DNA of 31,728 nt from an uncultured Rikenellaceae bacterium (GCA_910588925.1 CAJURV010000014.1:1-31728), one strand, 5' to 3'. Positions 6,795-15,264 are shown, counted from the first letter of the stretch. Program-made: numbers and translations. Notes: generated from the letters alone by a model not told the origin.

Positions 6795-7601
6795 ATGAAT
6801 ACTAATGACGAAAATTCCGAGATTCTCGACACTACGCTGGAGTTGAGGTTCGGTCGCTATTTCAAAGGAGAGAAGGGCGATAAGGGAGACAAGGGCGACA
6901 AAGGCGATAAAGGGGACAAAGGCGATCAGGGAGTTCCCGGCCCTCAGGGTATACAGGGTATCCCGGGTGAGCCCGGCGGTCCTAAAGGCGAAAAAGGCGA
7001 CAAAGGAGACAAGGGCGACAAAGGCGATCCCGGCGATAAGGGCGATCCCGGTCTGCAAGGCGAGAAAGGCGATAAGGGAGATAAGGGAGACAAGGGCGAT
7101 CCCGGCGATAGGGGTGAGAACGGTACCGATGCCGTGGCAGAGGTCGTTACGCCGGAGTCTGTGATAGCCGACGACGCCCCTGTGGGTGCGTGGTACCTCT
7201 CCAGCGGCCCCGGCGTATATGAGGGGGTAGGCGGCAAGACCGTAGCCGACGGGGAGATGTACGCTTTCCGCAAGAACGAACAGGGCGAGTGGGTGAGCTA
7301 TCGTTTGGTGTCGCCCGATCTCAATACCGGGTTTCACGTCTACGACCAATCGTTCGACACGTCCGGCGGCATATCGGCGATACCCGTCGGTAGCGGAGGC
7401 GGAACCTATCGGTGGCGCGACTTCGACGATCTGGCCGATTGCCAGTTGATACATTTCCCGTCGACAGGTACCGGGTGCTCGTTGCAGTTTAATTGCAAGC
7501 CTAACGGTCAGTTGTTTTGGCGTGTCAGATACAAAAACCGTTATACCAGTTGGCTGAAGTTCGTGAAAGACGCCTCTTTCACCGATCCGGACGATTTGTA
7601 G
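6795..7601 (+). CDS. Collagen-like fibre with C-terminal knob
   Basis: A 268-residue protein with three parts. Residues 1-24 are an acidic attachment region. Residues 25-112 are Gly-X-Y collagen-like repeat, mostly GDK and GDP triplets, in two blocks (25-63 and 65-112) with a one-residue phase break at Lys64. From about 113 a globular part follows, ending with a segment (QLFWRVRYKNRYTSWLKF) like the pyocin-knob type tips of phage tail fibres. It should form a trimeric fibre with a host- or glycan-binding tip. It has no signal peptide or sorting signal, so it would reach the outside only as part of a particle or by lysis. It is the last gene of the cassette and a terminator follows. Confidence 0.75.
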   Translation: MNTNDENSEILDTTLELRFGRYFKGEKGDKGDKGDKGDKGDKGDQGVPGPQGIQGIPGEPGGPKGEKGDKGDKGDKGDPGDKGDPGLQGEKGDKGDKGDKGDPGDRGENGTDAVAEVVTPESVIADDAPVGAWYLSSGPGVYEGVGGKTVADGEMYAFRKNEQGEWVSYRLVSPDLNTGFHVYDQSFDTSGGISAIPVGSGGGTYRWRDFDDLADCQLIHFPSTGTGCSLQFNCKPNGQLFWRVRYKNRYTSWLKFVKDASFTDPDDL

Positions 7602-7641
7602 CGTATCCGTGCATTATGTACGTATTGTCAGTTTCATGCGA

Positions 7642-7669
7642 AGCTCCCGTTATGTGCGGGGGCTTTTTT
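7642..7669 (+). terminator. Terminator of the capsid cassette
   Basis: Arms AGCTCCCG (7642-7649) and CGGGGGCT (7657-7664) form an 8-bp stem with one G-U pair and a 7-base loop, followed by six T. It is a clear intrinsic terminator and closes the transcription unit that starts near 1513. Confidence 0.85.
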
Positions 7670-7838
7670 ATATGCCGACCGGTTCTATTTGCATCTGTTT
7701 TAACTACGGATGTGGTTGATATGCGTCTGTTTATGCGACTGATGGGCAAGGCGATCCGGGTTCGGAGCCACGTATAGTACCGTAACATTTGCAGTGCGGG
7801 AAAATACCAAAGCAGAATCGTGAGGCGGTTCTTCGCGA

Positions 7839-7895
7839 GGGGGAGGCTCCGGCCCGTAAGCTCCTAGGCCTCCGGTAGGGAAAGCCGGAGTTGTT
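7839..7895 (+). repeat. Block A, partial copy beside the capsid cassette
   Basis: The 18 bases at 7839-7856 (GGGGGAGGCTCCGGCCCG) are identical to 645-662. The left hairpin arm is missing. A second small inverted repeat (CTCCGG/CCGGAG) follows near 7869-7890. The capsid cassette therefore lies between block A copies in the same orientation (981 and 7839). This may be chance, because the block occurs elsewhere too. Confidence 0.65.
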
Positions 7896-7917
7896 TTAAC
7901 CTTGCCGGCTAAAAAGA

Positions 7918-7948
7918 TTGTCCGACATCCTTTTTTATATTAACTTTG
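7918..7948 (+). promoter_or_regulatory. Promoter of ileS
   Basis: TTG (7918-7920), 20 bp spacer, TAACTTTG (7941-7948). This fits the Bacteroidetes promoter consensus and sits about 20 bp before the ileS start codon at 7969. It decides against the longer frame that opens with TTG at 7918, which would begin inside the promoter. Confidence 0.8.
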
Positions 7949-7968
7949 CGACAAAATCGAAAAAATTT

Positions 7969-10900
7969 ATGGCTAAGTTTCCCGAATACAAAGGTCTCGA
8001 CCTCTCTGCCATCAATGACGACGTGTTGTCGTTATGGAAAAAGAACGACACTTTCCGTCAAAGCATAAAATTGCGCGAGGGAGCGCCTAAATTCATATTC
8101 TTCGAGGGTCCCCCCTCGGCCAACGGTATGCCGGGCATACACCACGTTATGGCCCGCACCATAAAGGACGTCATTTGCCGCTATAAGACGCAATGCGGTT
8201 ATCTGGTGCCGCGTAAGGCGGGCTGGGATACCCACGGTCTGCCCGTGGAGCTGGGCGTGGAGAAGAAGCTCGGCATCACCAAAGAGGATATCGGTCGCAA
8301 GATAAGCATAGAGGAGTATAATAAGACCTGTCGTAGCGAGGTTATGACCTACACGGCGCAATGGCGCAATCTCACCGAGCTTATGGGCTATTGGGTGGAT
8401 ATGGACGATCCGTATATCACCTACGATAACAAATACATAGAAACTCTGTGGTGGATGCTCAAAGAGCTGCACGGCAAAGGGTTGCTCTACAAGGGCTACA
8501 CCATACAGCCCTACTCTCCGGCGGCCGGCACCGGTCTTTCCAACCACGAGCTAAACCAGCCGGGATGCTACCGCGATGTCAAGGACACCACCTGTACCGC
8601 CCAATTCGAGGTAGTTCGCGACGCTGCGAGCGAGAAATTGTTCGAGGGTGCGCACGGCAAGCTATATTTCCTTGCATGGACCACCACTCCGTGGACGCTT
8701 CCCTCTAATACCGCCCTCGCCGTAGGTCCGCAGATAGACTATCTGCGTGTGGCCGCTTTCAATCCGTACACCGGCGATCCTGTCACGGTAATGATAGCCG
8801 AGGAGCTGCTCGGGGCCTATTTCCCTGCCGGAGGCGCAGAGCTTAGCATGGAAGAGTACGACGGAAGCGGTAAGAATATCCCGTTCAGGGTGCTCGGACG
8901 TCACAAAGGTTCCGAACTGGTGGGCATACGCTATCGTCAGTTGATACCGTGGGTTAAGCCGGACGGCGACGCGTTCAGGGTGATAAGCGGCGACTACGTA
9001 ACCACCGAAGACGGTACCGGTATAGTACATATAGCCCCTACTTTCGGCGCCGACGACGACCGTGTAGCCAAACAGGCCGGAATACCCCCTCTCGTGATGA
9101 TCGACAAGGCCGGCAAGCAGGTGCCTATGGTCGACAGAACGGGTAAGTTCTTCCTGCTAGGCGATTTGGACGACAGCTTCGTGAAAAATAACATAGACGC
9201 GGGTCTATACAAGGAGTACGAGGGCCGTTACGTCAAGAACGCCTACGACGACAGTCTAGGCGAGAAAGACATAACGCTCGACATAGACATCTGCGTAATG
9301 CTCAAAGGTGCCGGTCTCCTGTTCAAGACGGAGAAACACACTCACAACTATCCTCACTGTTGGCGCACCGACAAGCCGGTTATATATTACCCTCTCGACT
9401 CGTGGTTCATTAAGACTACAGCCGTGCGCGACCGCATGATAGAGCTTAACGACACTATCAACTGGAAGCCGCAGTCCACCGGTTTCGGCCGTTTCGGAAA
9501 ATGGCTCGAGAATCTGGTAGACTGGAACCTGTCGCGTTCGCGTTACTGGGGTACTCCGCTCCCGATATGGGCTACCGAAGATCATGACGAGCTCAAGTGC
9601 ATAGGTTCGGTGGCAGAGTTGAAAGAGGAGATAGAGAAGTCGGTGGCGGCCGGGCTCATGAAGAGCAATCCGCTCTCATCGTTCCGCGAGGGCGATTTTT
9701 CGAAAGAGAACTACGATGGCATAGATCTGCACCGCCCTTACGTCGACGACATAGTGCTGGTAAGCTCCAAAGGCGAGCCGATGAGACGCGAGAGCGACCT
9801 GATAGACGTATGGTTCGATTCCGGAGCCATGCCCTACGCACAGAACCACTATCCTTTCGAGACAGGTCCGAGCGGTCTCGACGGTCTGTTCCCTGCCGAT
9901 TTCATCGCCGAAGGGGTAGACCAGACGCGAGGTTGGTTCTTTACCCTTCACGCCTTGGCTGTGATGCTTTTCGATTCGGTGGCTTTCAAGAATATAATAT
10001 CCAACGGCCTCGTGCTCGACAAGAACGGCAATAAGATGAGCAAACGTCTTGGAAACGCCGTAGACCCGTTCGAGGTCATAGGCAAATACGGAGCCGATGC
10101 CGTGCGTCTGTACATGATAAGCAATTCACAGCCGTGGGACAATCTCAAATTCGACATAGAGGGTGTGGACGAGATGCGCCGCAAGATGTTCGGCACGCTC
10201 TACAATACCTACAGCTTCTTTGCGCTCTATGCCAATGTGGACGGTTTCACCGGCAATGAGATAGAGGTGCCGGTAGAGCGGCGTCCCGAGATCGACCGCT
10301 GGATATTATCGCTTTTGGGCACGCTCGTAAAAGAGGTCGGAAGCTCGTTGGAGAGCTACGATCCCACCCCTGCCGCCCGCGCCATCATAGAGTTCGTAGG
10401 CGAAAACCTCTCCAACTGGTATGTGCGCCTCAACCGCAAACGTTTCTGGGGCGGACAGATGACGGAAGACAAGCTCGCGGCTTATCAGACTCTATACACA
10501 TGTCTCGAGACCGTAAGCCGTCTGTTGGCGCCTTTCGCGCCTTTCATGGCCGAACGTCTTTATCAGGATCTGCACTCCCTCGACGGTAAGGATCACGGAT
10601 CGGTGCATCTGGCCCGCTTCCCCGAGGCCGACACCGCGCATATCGACGCCGCTTTGGAGGAGCGCATGTCTATGGCACAGCGCATATCGTCGATGGTATT
10701 GGCGCTCCGCCGCAAGGTCAGCATAAAGGTGCGCCAGCCGTTGAGCAAGATGATGATCCCCATCATGGAGGCGGGTATGCGAGAGAAGATAGAGGAGGTG
10801 TCGGGCCTTATACTTTCCGAAGTGAACGTAAAGGAGATAGAGTACATCACCGACACTACCGGAGTGCTTACCAAACGCATAAAACCCAATTTCAAGGCGC

Positions 10901-11394
10901 TCGGTCCCAAGTTCGGGCCTTTGATGAAAGAGGTTGGTGCGGCGGTAGGTCGTCTAGGTCAGGAGGATATCTCGCAGCTCGAGAGAGAGGGGCATTACAT
11001 GCTCGAAGTGGGCGGTAAGAAACACCGTTTGGAGGCGTGCGATTTCGAGATAACTTCCGAGGATATCCCCGGATGGTTGGTGGCTACCGAAGGCAAGCTG
11101 ACCGTCGCTTTGGACGTAACGGTGACGGAAGATCTCCGCAGAGAGGGTATCGCTCGCGAGGCGGTCAACAGAATACAGAATATCCGTAAGGATTCGGGTT
11201 TCGAGGTTACCGACAAGATAAGGGTGACTTTCGCATCCAATCCCGAGCTCGACCGGGCCATAGAGGAGTATGCCGACTATATCGGCGCACAGACCTTGGC
11301 TCTGGAAGTGATAGTGACGCCGTCGCCGGTGGATGGCGCGCAGAGAGTCGCTATCAACGACACGGAGGTAGACGTGGCCGTGGTGCGAGTTTGA
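7969..11394 (+). CDS. ileS: Isoleucyl-tRNA synthetase
   Basis: A 1141-residue cytoplasmic class I aminoacyl-tRNA synthetase that charges tRNA-Ile. The signature near the N-terminus is GIHHVM (His58-His59), the form I remember from Bacteroides IleS, within the block GPPSANGMPGIHHVMARTIK. The editing domain shows WTTTPWTLPSNTA, and KMSKR is at residues 689-693. The anticodon-binding helical domain starts near residue 770 (WILSLL...). Length is typical of the long, eukaryote-like form found in this phylum. The start at 7969 fits the promoter. No hairpin-plus-T-run terminator follows; three tandem long hairpins (11451-11652) lie downstream and may end the transcript. AUA is the main Ile codon here. 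Confidence 0.97.
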   Translation: MAKFPEYKGLDLSAINDDVLSLWKKNDTFRQSIKLREGAPKFIFFEGPPSANGMPGIHHVMARTIKDVICRYKTQCGYLVPRKAGWDTHGLPVELGVEKKLGITKEDIGRKISIEEYNKTCRSEVMTYTAQWRNLTELMGYWVDMDDPYITYDNKYIETLWWMLKELHGKGLLYKGYTIQPYSPAAGTGLSNHELNQPGCYRDVKDTTCTAQFEVVRDAASEKLFEGAHGKLYFLAWTTTPWTLPSNTALAVGPQIDYLRVAAFNPYTGDPVTVMIAEELLGAYFPAGGAELSMEEYDGSGKNIPFRVLGRHKGSELVGIRYRQLIPWVKPDGDAFRVISGDYVTTEDGTGIVHIAPTFGADDDRVAKQAGIPPLVMIDKAGKQVPMVDRTGKFFLLGDLDDSFVKNNIDAGLYKEYEGRYVKNAYDDSLGEKDITLDIDICVMLKGAGLLFKTEKHTHNYPHCWRTDKPVIYYPLDSWFIKTTAVRDRMIELNDTINWKPQSTGFGRFGKWLENLVDWNLSRSRYWGTPLPIWATEDHDELKCIGSVAELKEEIEKSVAAGLMKSNPLSSFREGDFSKENYDGIDLHRPYVDDIVLVSSKGEPMRRESDLIDVWFDSGAMPYAQNHYPFETGPSGLDGLFPADFIAEGVDQTRGWFFTLHALAVMLFDSVAFKNIISNGLVLDKNGNKMSKRLGNAVDPFEVIGKYGADAVRLYMISNSQPWDNLKFDIEGVDEMRRKMFGTLYNTYSFFALYANVDGFTGNEIEVPVERRPEIDRWILSLLGTLVKEVGSSLESYDPTPAARAIIEFVGENLSNWYVRLNRKRFWGGQMTEDKLAAYQTLYTCLETVSRLLAPFAPFMAERLYQDLHSLDGKDHGSVHLARFPEADTAHIDAALEERMSMAQRISSMVLALRRKVSIKVRQPLSKMMIPIMEAGMREKIEEVSGLILSEVNVKEIEYITDTTGVLTKRIKPNFKALGPKFGPLMKEVGAAVGRLGQEDISQLEREGHYMLEVGGKKHRLEACDFEITSEDIPGWLVATEGKLTVALDVTVTEDLRREGIAREAVNRIQNIRKDSGFEVTDKIRVTFASNPELDRAIEEYADYIGAQTLALEVIVTPSPVDGAQRVAINDTEVDVAVVRV

Positions 11395-11450
11395 TGCGGT
11401 ATGTGTCGCAGACGGTGCCAATGGCTTAAGGTTCGCGAGATCAAAGTGAA

Positions 11451-11652
11451 CGTTTTCGGTAAGCCGAGTGCAATGAAACGAAGTTTTGATTGCCGAGGCG
11501 AGAAAACGTCTGCCTCAAGCGAACGTTTTCGGTAAGCCGAGTGCAATGAAACGAAGTTTCGATTGCCGAGGCGAGAAAACGTCTGCCTCAAGTGAACGTT
11601 TTCGGTAAGCCGAGCGCAATGAAACGAAGTTTTGATTGCCGAGGCGAGAAAA
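11451..11652 (+). repeat. Three tandem long-hairpin repeats, 73-bp period
   Basis: Three copies start at 11451, 11524 and 11597. Each core is about 58 bp and folds on itself: outer arms CGTTTTC/GAAAACG, inner arms GCAAT/ATTGC, then AAAC-GAA-GTTT at the tip. The copies differ by only a few bases, and the last is cut short at its end. Single diverged copies in the opposite orientation lie at 15265-15320, 15722-15779, 16037-16097 and near 30157-30295. The 15-bp spacers between tandem copies are almost identical, so this is not a CRISPR array. Open frames through the repeat on the minus strand are not genes. It resembles REP/BIME-type intergenic elements. Confidence 0.9.
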
Positions 11653-11688
11653 TTGTCGAATGCAATTCAATATATAGTAATAAAAATG

Positions 11689-11719
11689 TTGTTTTTTAGT
11701 TAGATAATACATATCTTTA
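11689..11719 (+). promoter_or_regulatory. Probable promoter of dksA-like gene
   Basis: TTG (11689-11691), 20 bp, then TATCTTTA (11712-11719), one base off the TAnnTTTG consensus. Transcription would start about 40 bases before the gene at 11765. Confidence 0.6.
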
Positions 11720-11764
11720 CATAACTATAGACGACACTGTTACACAATTAAAACCCACCGACCT

Positions 11765-12151
11765 ATGTCAGATACGGAAAAGACCAGATATTCGGACGAA
11801 GAACTCGCCGAGTTCAAGGCCATCATATTACAGAAGCTCGAAAAGGCGCGTGCCGACTACGACCTGCTCAGGGCCACCATAACCCATACCTCCAGCAACG
11901 GTACTGACGACACATCGCCCACCTTCAAGATACTCGAAGAGGGGGCGGCTACGTTGTCGAAAGAGGAGTCGGGCCGTTTGGCGCAACGTCAGCTCAAGTT
12001 CATCCAGCATCTCGAAGCCGCTTTGGTGCGCATCGAGAACAAGACTTATGGCATCTGCCGCGAAACCGGCAAGCTCATATCCAAAGAGCGCCTCAAGATA
12101 GTTCCGCACGCCACCTTGTCGATGGAGGCGAAAAACGGAGGGGTGAAATAG
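11765..12151 (+). CDS. DksA/TraR-family regulator lacking the zinc finger
   Basis: A 128-residue cytoplasmic protein. The N-terminal half is a helical, coiled-coil-like region (residues 10-85). The C-terminal part (ALVRIENKTYGICRETGKLISKERLKIVPHATLSMEAK) is the DksA-like finger region, but only one cysteine (Cys98) remains of the usual four, so it should not bind zinc. Bacteroidetes homologues commonly look like this. DksA proteins bind the RNA polymerase secondary channel and, with ppGpp, alter promoter use; whether this form does so is unproven. It has its own promoter and terminator, so it is a monocistronic unit between ileS and the flippase gene. Confidence 0.85.
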   Translation: MSDTEKTRYSDEELAEFKAIILQKLEKARADYDLLRATITHTSSNGTDDTSPTFKILEEGAATLSKEESGRLAQRQLKFIQHLEAALVRIENKTYGICRETGKLISKERLKIVPHATLSMEAKNGGVK

Positions 12152-12209
12152 GGTAGTCCTTTTTACTCCATGTGGCGAGGCCGCAAAACAGTTTTGAAAC
12201 ACTTTGTGC

Positions 12210-12238
12210 GGGGGCATGGAAACACGCCCCCATTTTTT
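12210..12238 (+). terminator. Terminator after dksA-like gene
   Basis: Arms GGGGGC (12210-12215) and GCCCCC (12226-12231) with a 10-base loop, followed by ATTTTTT. It ends the dksA-like transcript and shows that the longer frame of the next gene, which opens just upstream of this hairpin, is not the real start. Confidence 0.85.
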
Positions 12239-12332
12239 ACCGTCCTATGCGGCGGTCTTGCATATAGCTATTTCGGGCACTTCTTGTAGTGGCAGCTATG
12301 AAGCCCATCCGACGAACTCCGGACATAAAGAT

Positions 12333-13868
12333 ATGAGCGAACGCATAAAACACGGATTGAGGAACGCGAGGACATCTCTGTTCTTCTATTTTATTATGCT
12401 CGGGCTCAACCTTTTCTCCCGTAAGATATTCTTGGAGTATTTGGGTGACACGCTGAGCGGTCTCGTCACCACCATGCAGTTCACCGTAGGATTGCTGAAC
12501 ATGGCCGATATAGGCATCTCCACCGCCATCATATACGCTCTTTTCAAACCCATATACGACGACGACAGGGAGGAGATCAACCGTATAATATCGTTGTTCT
12601 GTTACCTGTTCCGGCTAATAGGCATAGGCGTGGTGATAGCGGGGACAGTCATAATGTTCCTTATGCCTTCGTTCCTCGAGGATCAGGTGCCGCCGGTCAC
12701 CATAATGCTGTCGTTCCTTACATTCCTCGCCACCTCCTCGCTAAGCTATTTCGTCAACTACAAGCAGTATCTACTTTCGGCATACCAGCGCGGGTATGTA
12801 ATAGTGCGCATCTTCAACATCACCACCATAACCAAGATAGTGTTGCAGATGGCGGCGCTCATGTGGTTGGGTGGCGGTTATGCGTCGTTCCTGATATTGG
12901 AGGTAGTGGCTGCCGTTGTATATTCGTGGCTTCTGGAGAGATGTGTGGGACGTGAGTATCCGTGGCTCAAGCCGTCGTTCGCTTTAGGCCGGTCTATAAA
13001 AGGCGAATATAAGCCGGTGTTCCGCAACCTCAAGCAGATAGTGTCGCACAAATTCGCGGCGGTGGTGCTCACGCAGACCGATTCGGTGGTGATAGCCCAC
13101 TTCATATCGCTCACCACGGTCACACTCTATTATAACTATGCCATGATAATAAGCAAGTTGACGACATTCGTCACCTCTTGCTTCTCGGGGGCATGGGCCG
13201 GTGTCGGCAATCTCATATCGGAGGGCGACCGCGACAAGATACAACACGTCTTCTGGCAATACGCCACAGCTACCATGTTTTTGGCCGGGGTGTTGTGCGG
13301 ATGCGCCCGGTTGCTGGCCGATCCGTTCATATCGGTATGGCTCGGGGATCGTTACCTGCTCGACGACGCCACGTTCGTTTGTATGCTCGCCGCCCTCTAC
13401 ATAGCCCTGCTCCGGCAACCCATAACGGTGTTCCTGAACGGCTACGGGCTTTACAAGGACGTGTGGTCGGCATGGCTCGAAGCGGGGCTTAACATAGTCA
13501 TATCCGTGGTAGGTGGCATGATGTACGGGCTTATAGGGGTAGTGGTAGGAACGCTTGTGAGTACGGGCGTTGTGGTGCTTCTGTGGAAACCGGTGTTTCT
13601 CTACAGGGAGGGGTTCTGTCGTGTGGGGGTGCTGTCGTTCTATACCACGTTGTTCAAATATCTCACTTTGTTGGCGGCCACGCATGTAATGGTCGGATGG
13701 CTTATGCGTATGGCACCGCCCGTGGGGTCGCTCAGCTCGTTTTTTGCGCTGGCTATGGCTACGGTCGCGGCATACGGGGTAACATACGCACTGTTGCTGT
13801 TGCCGGTAAGCTCATCGCTTCGCAGCGTATTCGTGATAGTGTTGCGAAAAACGCTGGAGAGGCTGTGA
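12333..13868 (+). CDS. Polysaccharide flippase/exporter, MOP superfamily (Wzx-like)
   Basis: A 511-residue polytopic inner-membrane protein with about 12-14 hydrophobic segments spread along its length, starting at FFYFIMLGLNLFSRKIFLEYLGDTLSGLVTT. That opening is typical of the polysaccharide biosynthesis branch of the MOP superfamily, which flips undecaprenyl-linked glycans across the inner membrane. Start chosen at 12333 (MSERIKHG), since upstream in-frame sequence contains the dksA terminator. No glycosyltransferases surround it, so its substrate cannot be read from context; it is an orphan flippase between a transcription regulator and a tRNA-modification gene. I see no clear promoter; a read-through or weak promoter is possible. 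Confidence 0.85.
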   Translation: MSERIKHGLRNARTSLFFYFIMLGLNLFSRKIFLEYLGDTLSGLVTTMQFTVGLLNMADIGISTAIIYALFKPIYDDDREEINRIISLFCYLFRLIGIGVVIAGTVIMFLMPSFLEDQVPPVTIMLSFLTFLATSSLSYFVNYKQYLLSAYQRGYVIVRIFNITTITKIVLQMAALMWLGGGYASFLILEVVAAVVYSWLLERCVGREYPWLKPSFALGRSIKGEYKPVFRNLKQIVSHKFAAVVLTQTDSVVIAHFISLTTVTLYYNYAMIISKLTTFVTSCFSGAWAGVGNLISEGDRDKIQHVFWQYATATMFLAGVLCGCARLLADPFISVWLGDRYLLDDATFVCMLAALYIALLRQPITVFLNGYGLYKDVWSAWLEAGLNIVISVVGGMMYGLIGVVVGTLVSTGVVVLLWKPVFLYREGFCRVGVLSFYTTLFKYLTLLAATHVMVGWLMRMAPPVGSLSSFFALAMATVAAYGVTYALLLLPVSSSLRSVFVIVLRKTLERL

Positions 13869-13923
13869 CGGTATTTGTGCCCCGGTGATTATGTAAAGCA
13901 TAGTCTGTTCCGTTATTTTATCC

Positions 13924-13931
13924 TATTTTTG
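13924..13931 (+). promoter_or_regulatory. Probable -7 element of mtaB promoter
   Basis: TATTTTTG matches TAnnTTTG and lies 22 bp before the mtaB start codon. A clear TTG at the expected upstream distance is missing, so the assignment rests on the -7 element. Confidence 0.5.
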
Positions 13932-13953
13932 CATCGTCAACAACACTCTGCAG

Positions 13954-15258
13954 ATGAAGAAAAAGGTATCGTTCCATACGCTCGGTTGCAAGCTCAACTT
14001 TTCGGAGAGTTCCACTTTGGCCCGCCGCTTCACTGAGGGTGGCTACGAACGTGTCGCCGCCGGTCAGCAGAGCGATATAATCGTTGTCAACACATGTTCT
14101 GTCACGGACCATGCGGATAAGAAATGCCGCAACCTCATAAGGCGGTTGCATAAAAATAACCCGTCGGCCCTCGTAGTGGTAACCGGATGTTACGCCCAGC
14201 TAAAAGCGGAGGAGATAGCCGCTATAGATGGGGTCGACCTAGTGGTGGGCAACAACGGCAAAGGGTCGCTCTTCGAGTTGGCCGACAGGCTCGCCGCCCG
14301 TAGAGGCGACACCGAGATACACACATGCGCCGCCTCGGAGCTGACGTCGTTTTTCGCCTCTTTCTCCACCGGCGACCGCACCCGTTCGTTTCTGAAAGTA
14401 CAGGACGGTTGCGACTACAGGTGCTCCTATTGCACCATACCGTTGGCACGCGGCTCCTCACGCAATATTCCCGTAGCCGATCTGGTACGCGAAGCCGAGA
14501 CCATCGCCGCCTCCGGTTGCCGCGAGATAGTGCTCACCGGCGTCAATATAGGCGATTTCGGGCGTACTACCGGGGAGAGTTTCGCCGATCTGCTCCGCGG
14601 GCTCGACGGTGTGAAGGGCATAGAGCGGTATCGCATTTCGTCCATAGAGCCTAATCTGCTCACTGACGAGATACTCGAACTGACAGGCCGGTCGGATAAA
14701 TTCATGCCTCATTTCCACATACCGTTGCAGTCGGGATGCGACAAGATTCTGGCTCTTATGCGCAGACGCTACAATACCGCCATGTTCGCACGTAAGATAG
14801 AGCGGGTCAAAGAGCTGTTTCCAGATGTGTTCATAGGCATAGACGTGATAGTTGGTTTCCCCGGCGAGACAGAGGAGGATTTCGAGATCACATACCGTTT
14901 TCTGGAAAAACTGGAGCCCGCCTTTTTGCACATATTCCCCTATTCCATGCGTGCCGATACCGACGCCATACTATTCGACGGCAAAGTGTCTCCGAAGGAG
15001 AGCGAACGACGTGTGGCACGCCTTGCGGGGCTGTCGTCGAGACTGCACCGTAGCTTTGCGGAGCGTTTTGTCGGACTCACGGCTACGGTATTGGTGGAGG
15101 GCACTCGCAAGGGCGGCGAGATGTTCGGCTACACCGAAAACTACATACGGTGCCGTATGCCTTATCGTAAGGGGTGTATAGGTGAAATAGTACCAGTGCG
15201 TATAGAGAGCGTCGACGACGATGGCTCGGCAACGGTGAGGTGTATGGATTCGCTTTGA
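13954..15258 (+). CDS. mtaB: tRNA t6A37 methylthiotransferase MtaB
   Basis: A 434-residue radical-SAM enzyme that adds a methylthio group to t6A at position 37 of ANN-decoding tRNAs. The N-terminal MTTase domain has Cys12 (TLGCKLNFSE), Cys48 (NTCSV) and Cys79 (TGCYAQ), the ligands of the auxiliary iron-sulfur cluster. The radical-SAM cluster is CDYRCSYC (Cys153, Cys157, Cys160). A C-terminal TRAM-like domain begins near residue 370 (GLTATVLVEGTRKGGEMFGYTENY). The TLGCKLNFSE opening and the length separate it from MiaB and RimO. In the C-terminal two thirds I count 17 ATA, 3 ATT and 2 ATC codons for Ile. Downstream lies only repeat sequence. Confidence 0.95.
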   Translation: MKKKVSFHTLGCKLNFSESSTLARRFTEGGYERVAAGQQSDIIVVNTCSVTDHADKKCRNLIRRLHKNNPSALVVVTGCYAQLKAEEIAAIDGVDLVVGNNGKGSLFELADRLAARRGDTEIHTCAASELTSFFASFSTGDRTRSFLKVQDGCDYRCSYCTIPLARGSSRNIPVADLVREAETIAASGCREIVLTGVNIGDFGRTTGESFADLLRGLDGVKGIERYRISSIEPNLLTDEILELTGRSDKFMPHFHIPLQSGCDKILALMRRRYNTAMFARKIERVKELFPDVFIGIDVIVGFPGETEEDFEITYRFLEKLEPAFLHIFPYSMRADTDAILFDGKVSPKESERRVARLAGLSSRLHRSFAERFVGLTATVLVEGTRKGGEMFGYTENYIRCRMPYRKGCIGEIVPVRIESVDDDGSATVRCMDSL

Positions 15259-15264
15259 TGCAGG

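Noticed and set aside
6944..7273. Minus-strand Ser-Pro-Leu repeat protein
   Set aside because: It is the antisense shadow of the collagen-like GDK repeats.
1542..7601. Complete, active prophage
   Set aside because: No integrase, repressor, terminase, portal, tail tube, tape measure or lysin is present, and the unit has its own host-type promoter and terminator.
11451..11652. CRISPR array
   Set aside because: Repeats are 58 bp long and self-complementary along their length, spacers are nearly identical and only 15 bp, there are only three units, and no cas gene is nearby.
11277..11712. Minus-strand open frames with repeated SRLGNQNFVSL-like segments
   Set aside because: The apparent protein repeats are just the 73-bp hairpin units read through; the frames also overlap the 3' end of ileS.
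12204..12332. N-terminal extension of the flippase
   Set aside because: The extra 43 codons contain the dksA terminator and lack any membrane or conserved segment; MSERIKHG at 12333 is the usual kind of start.
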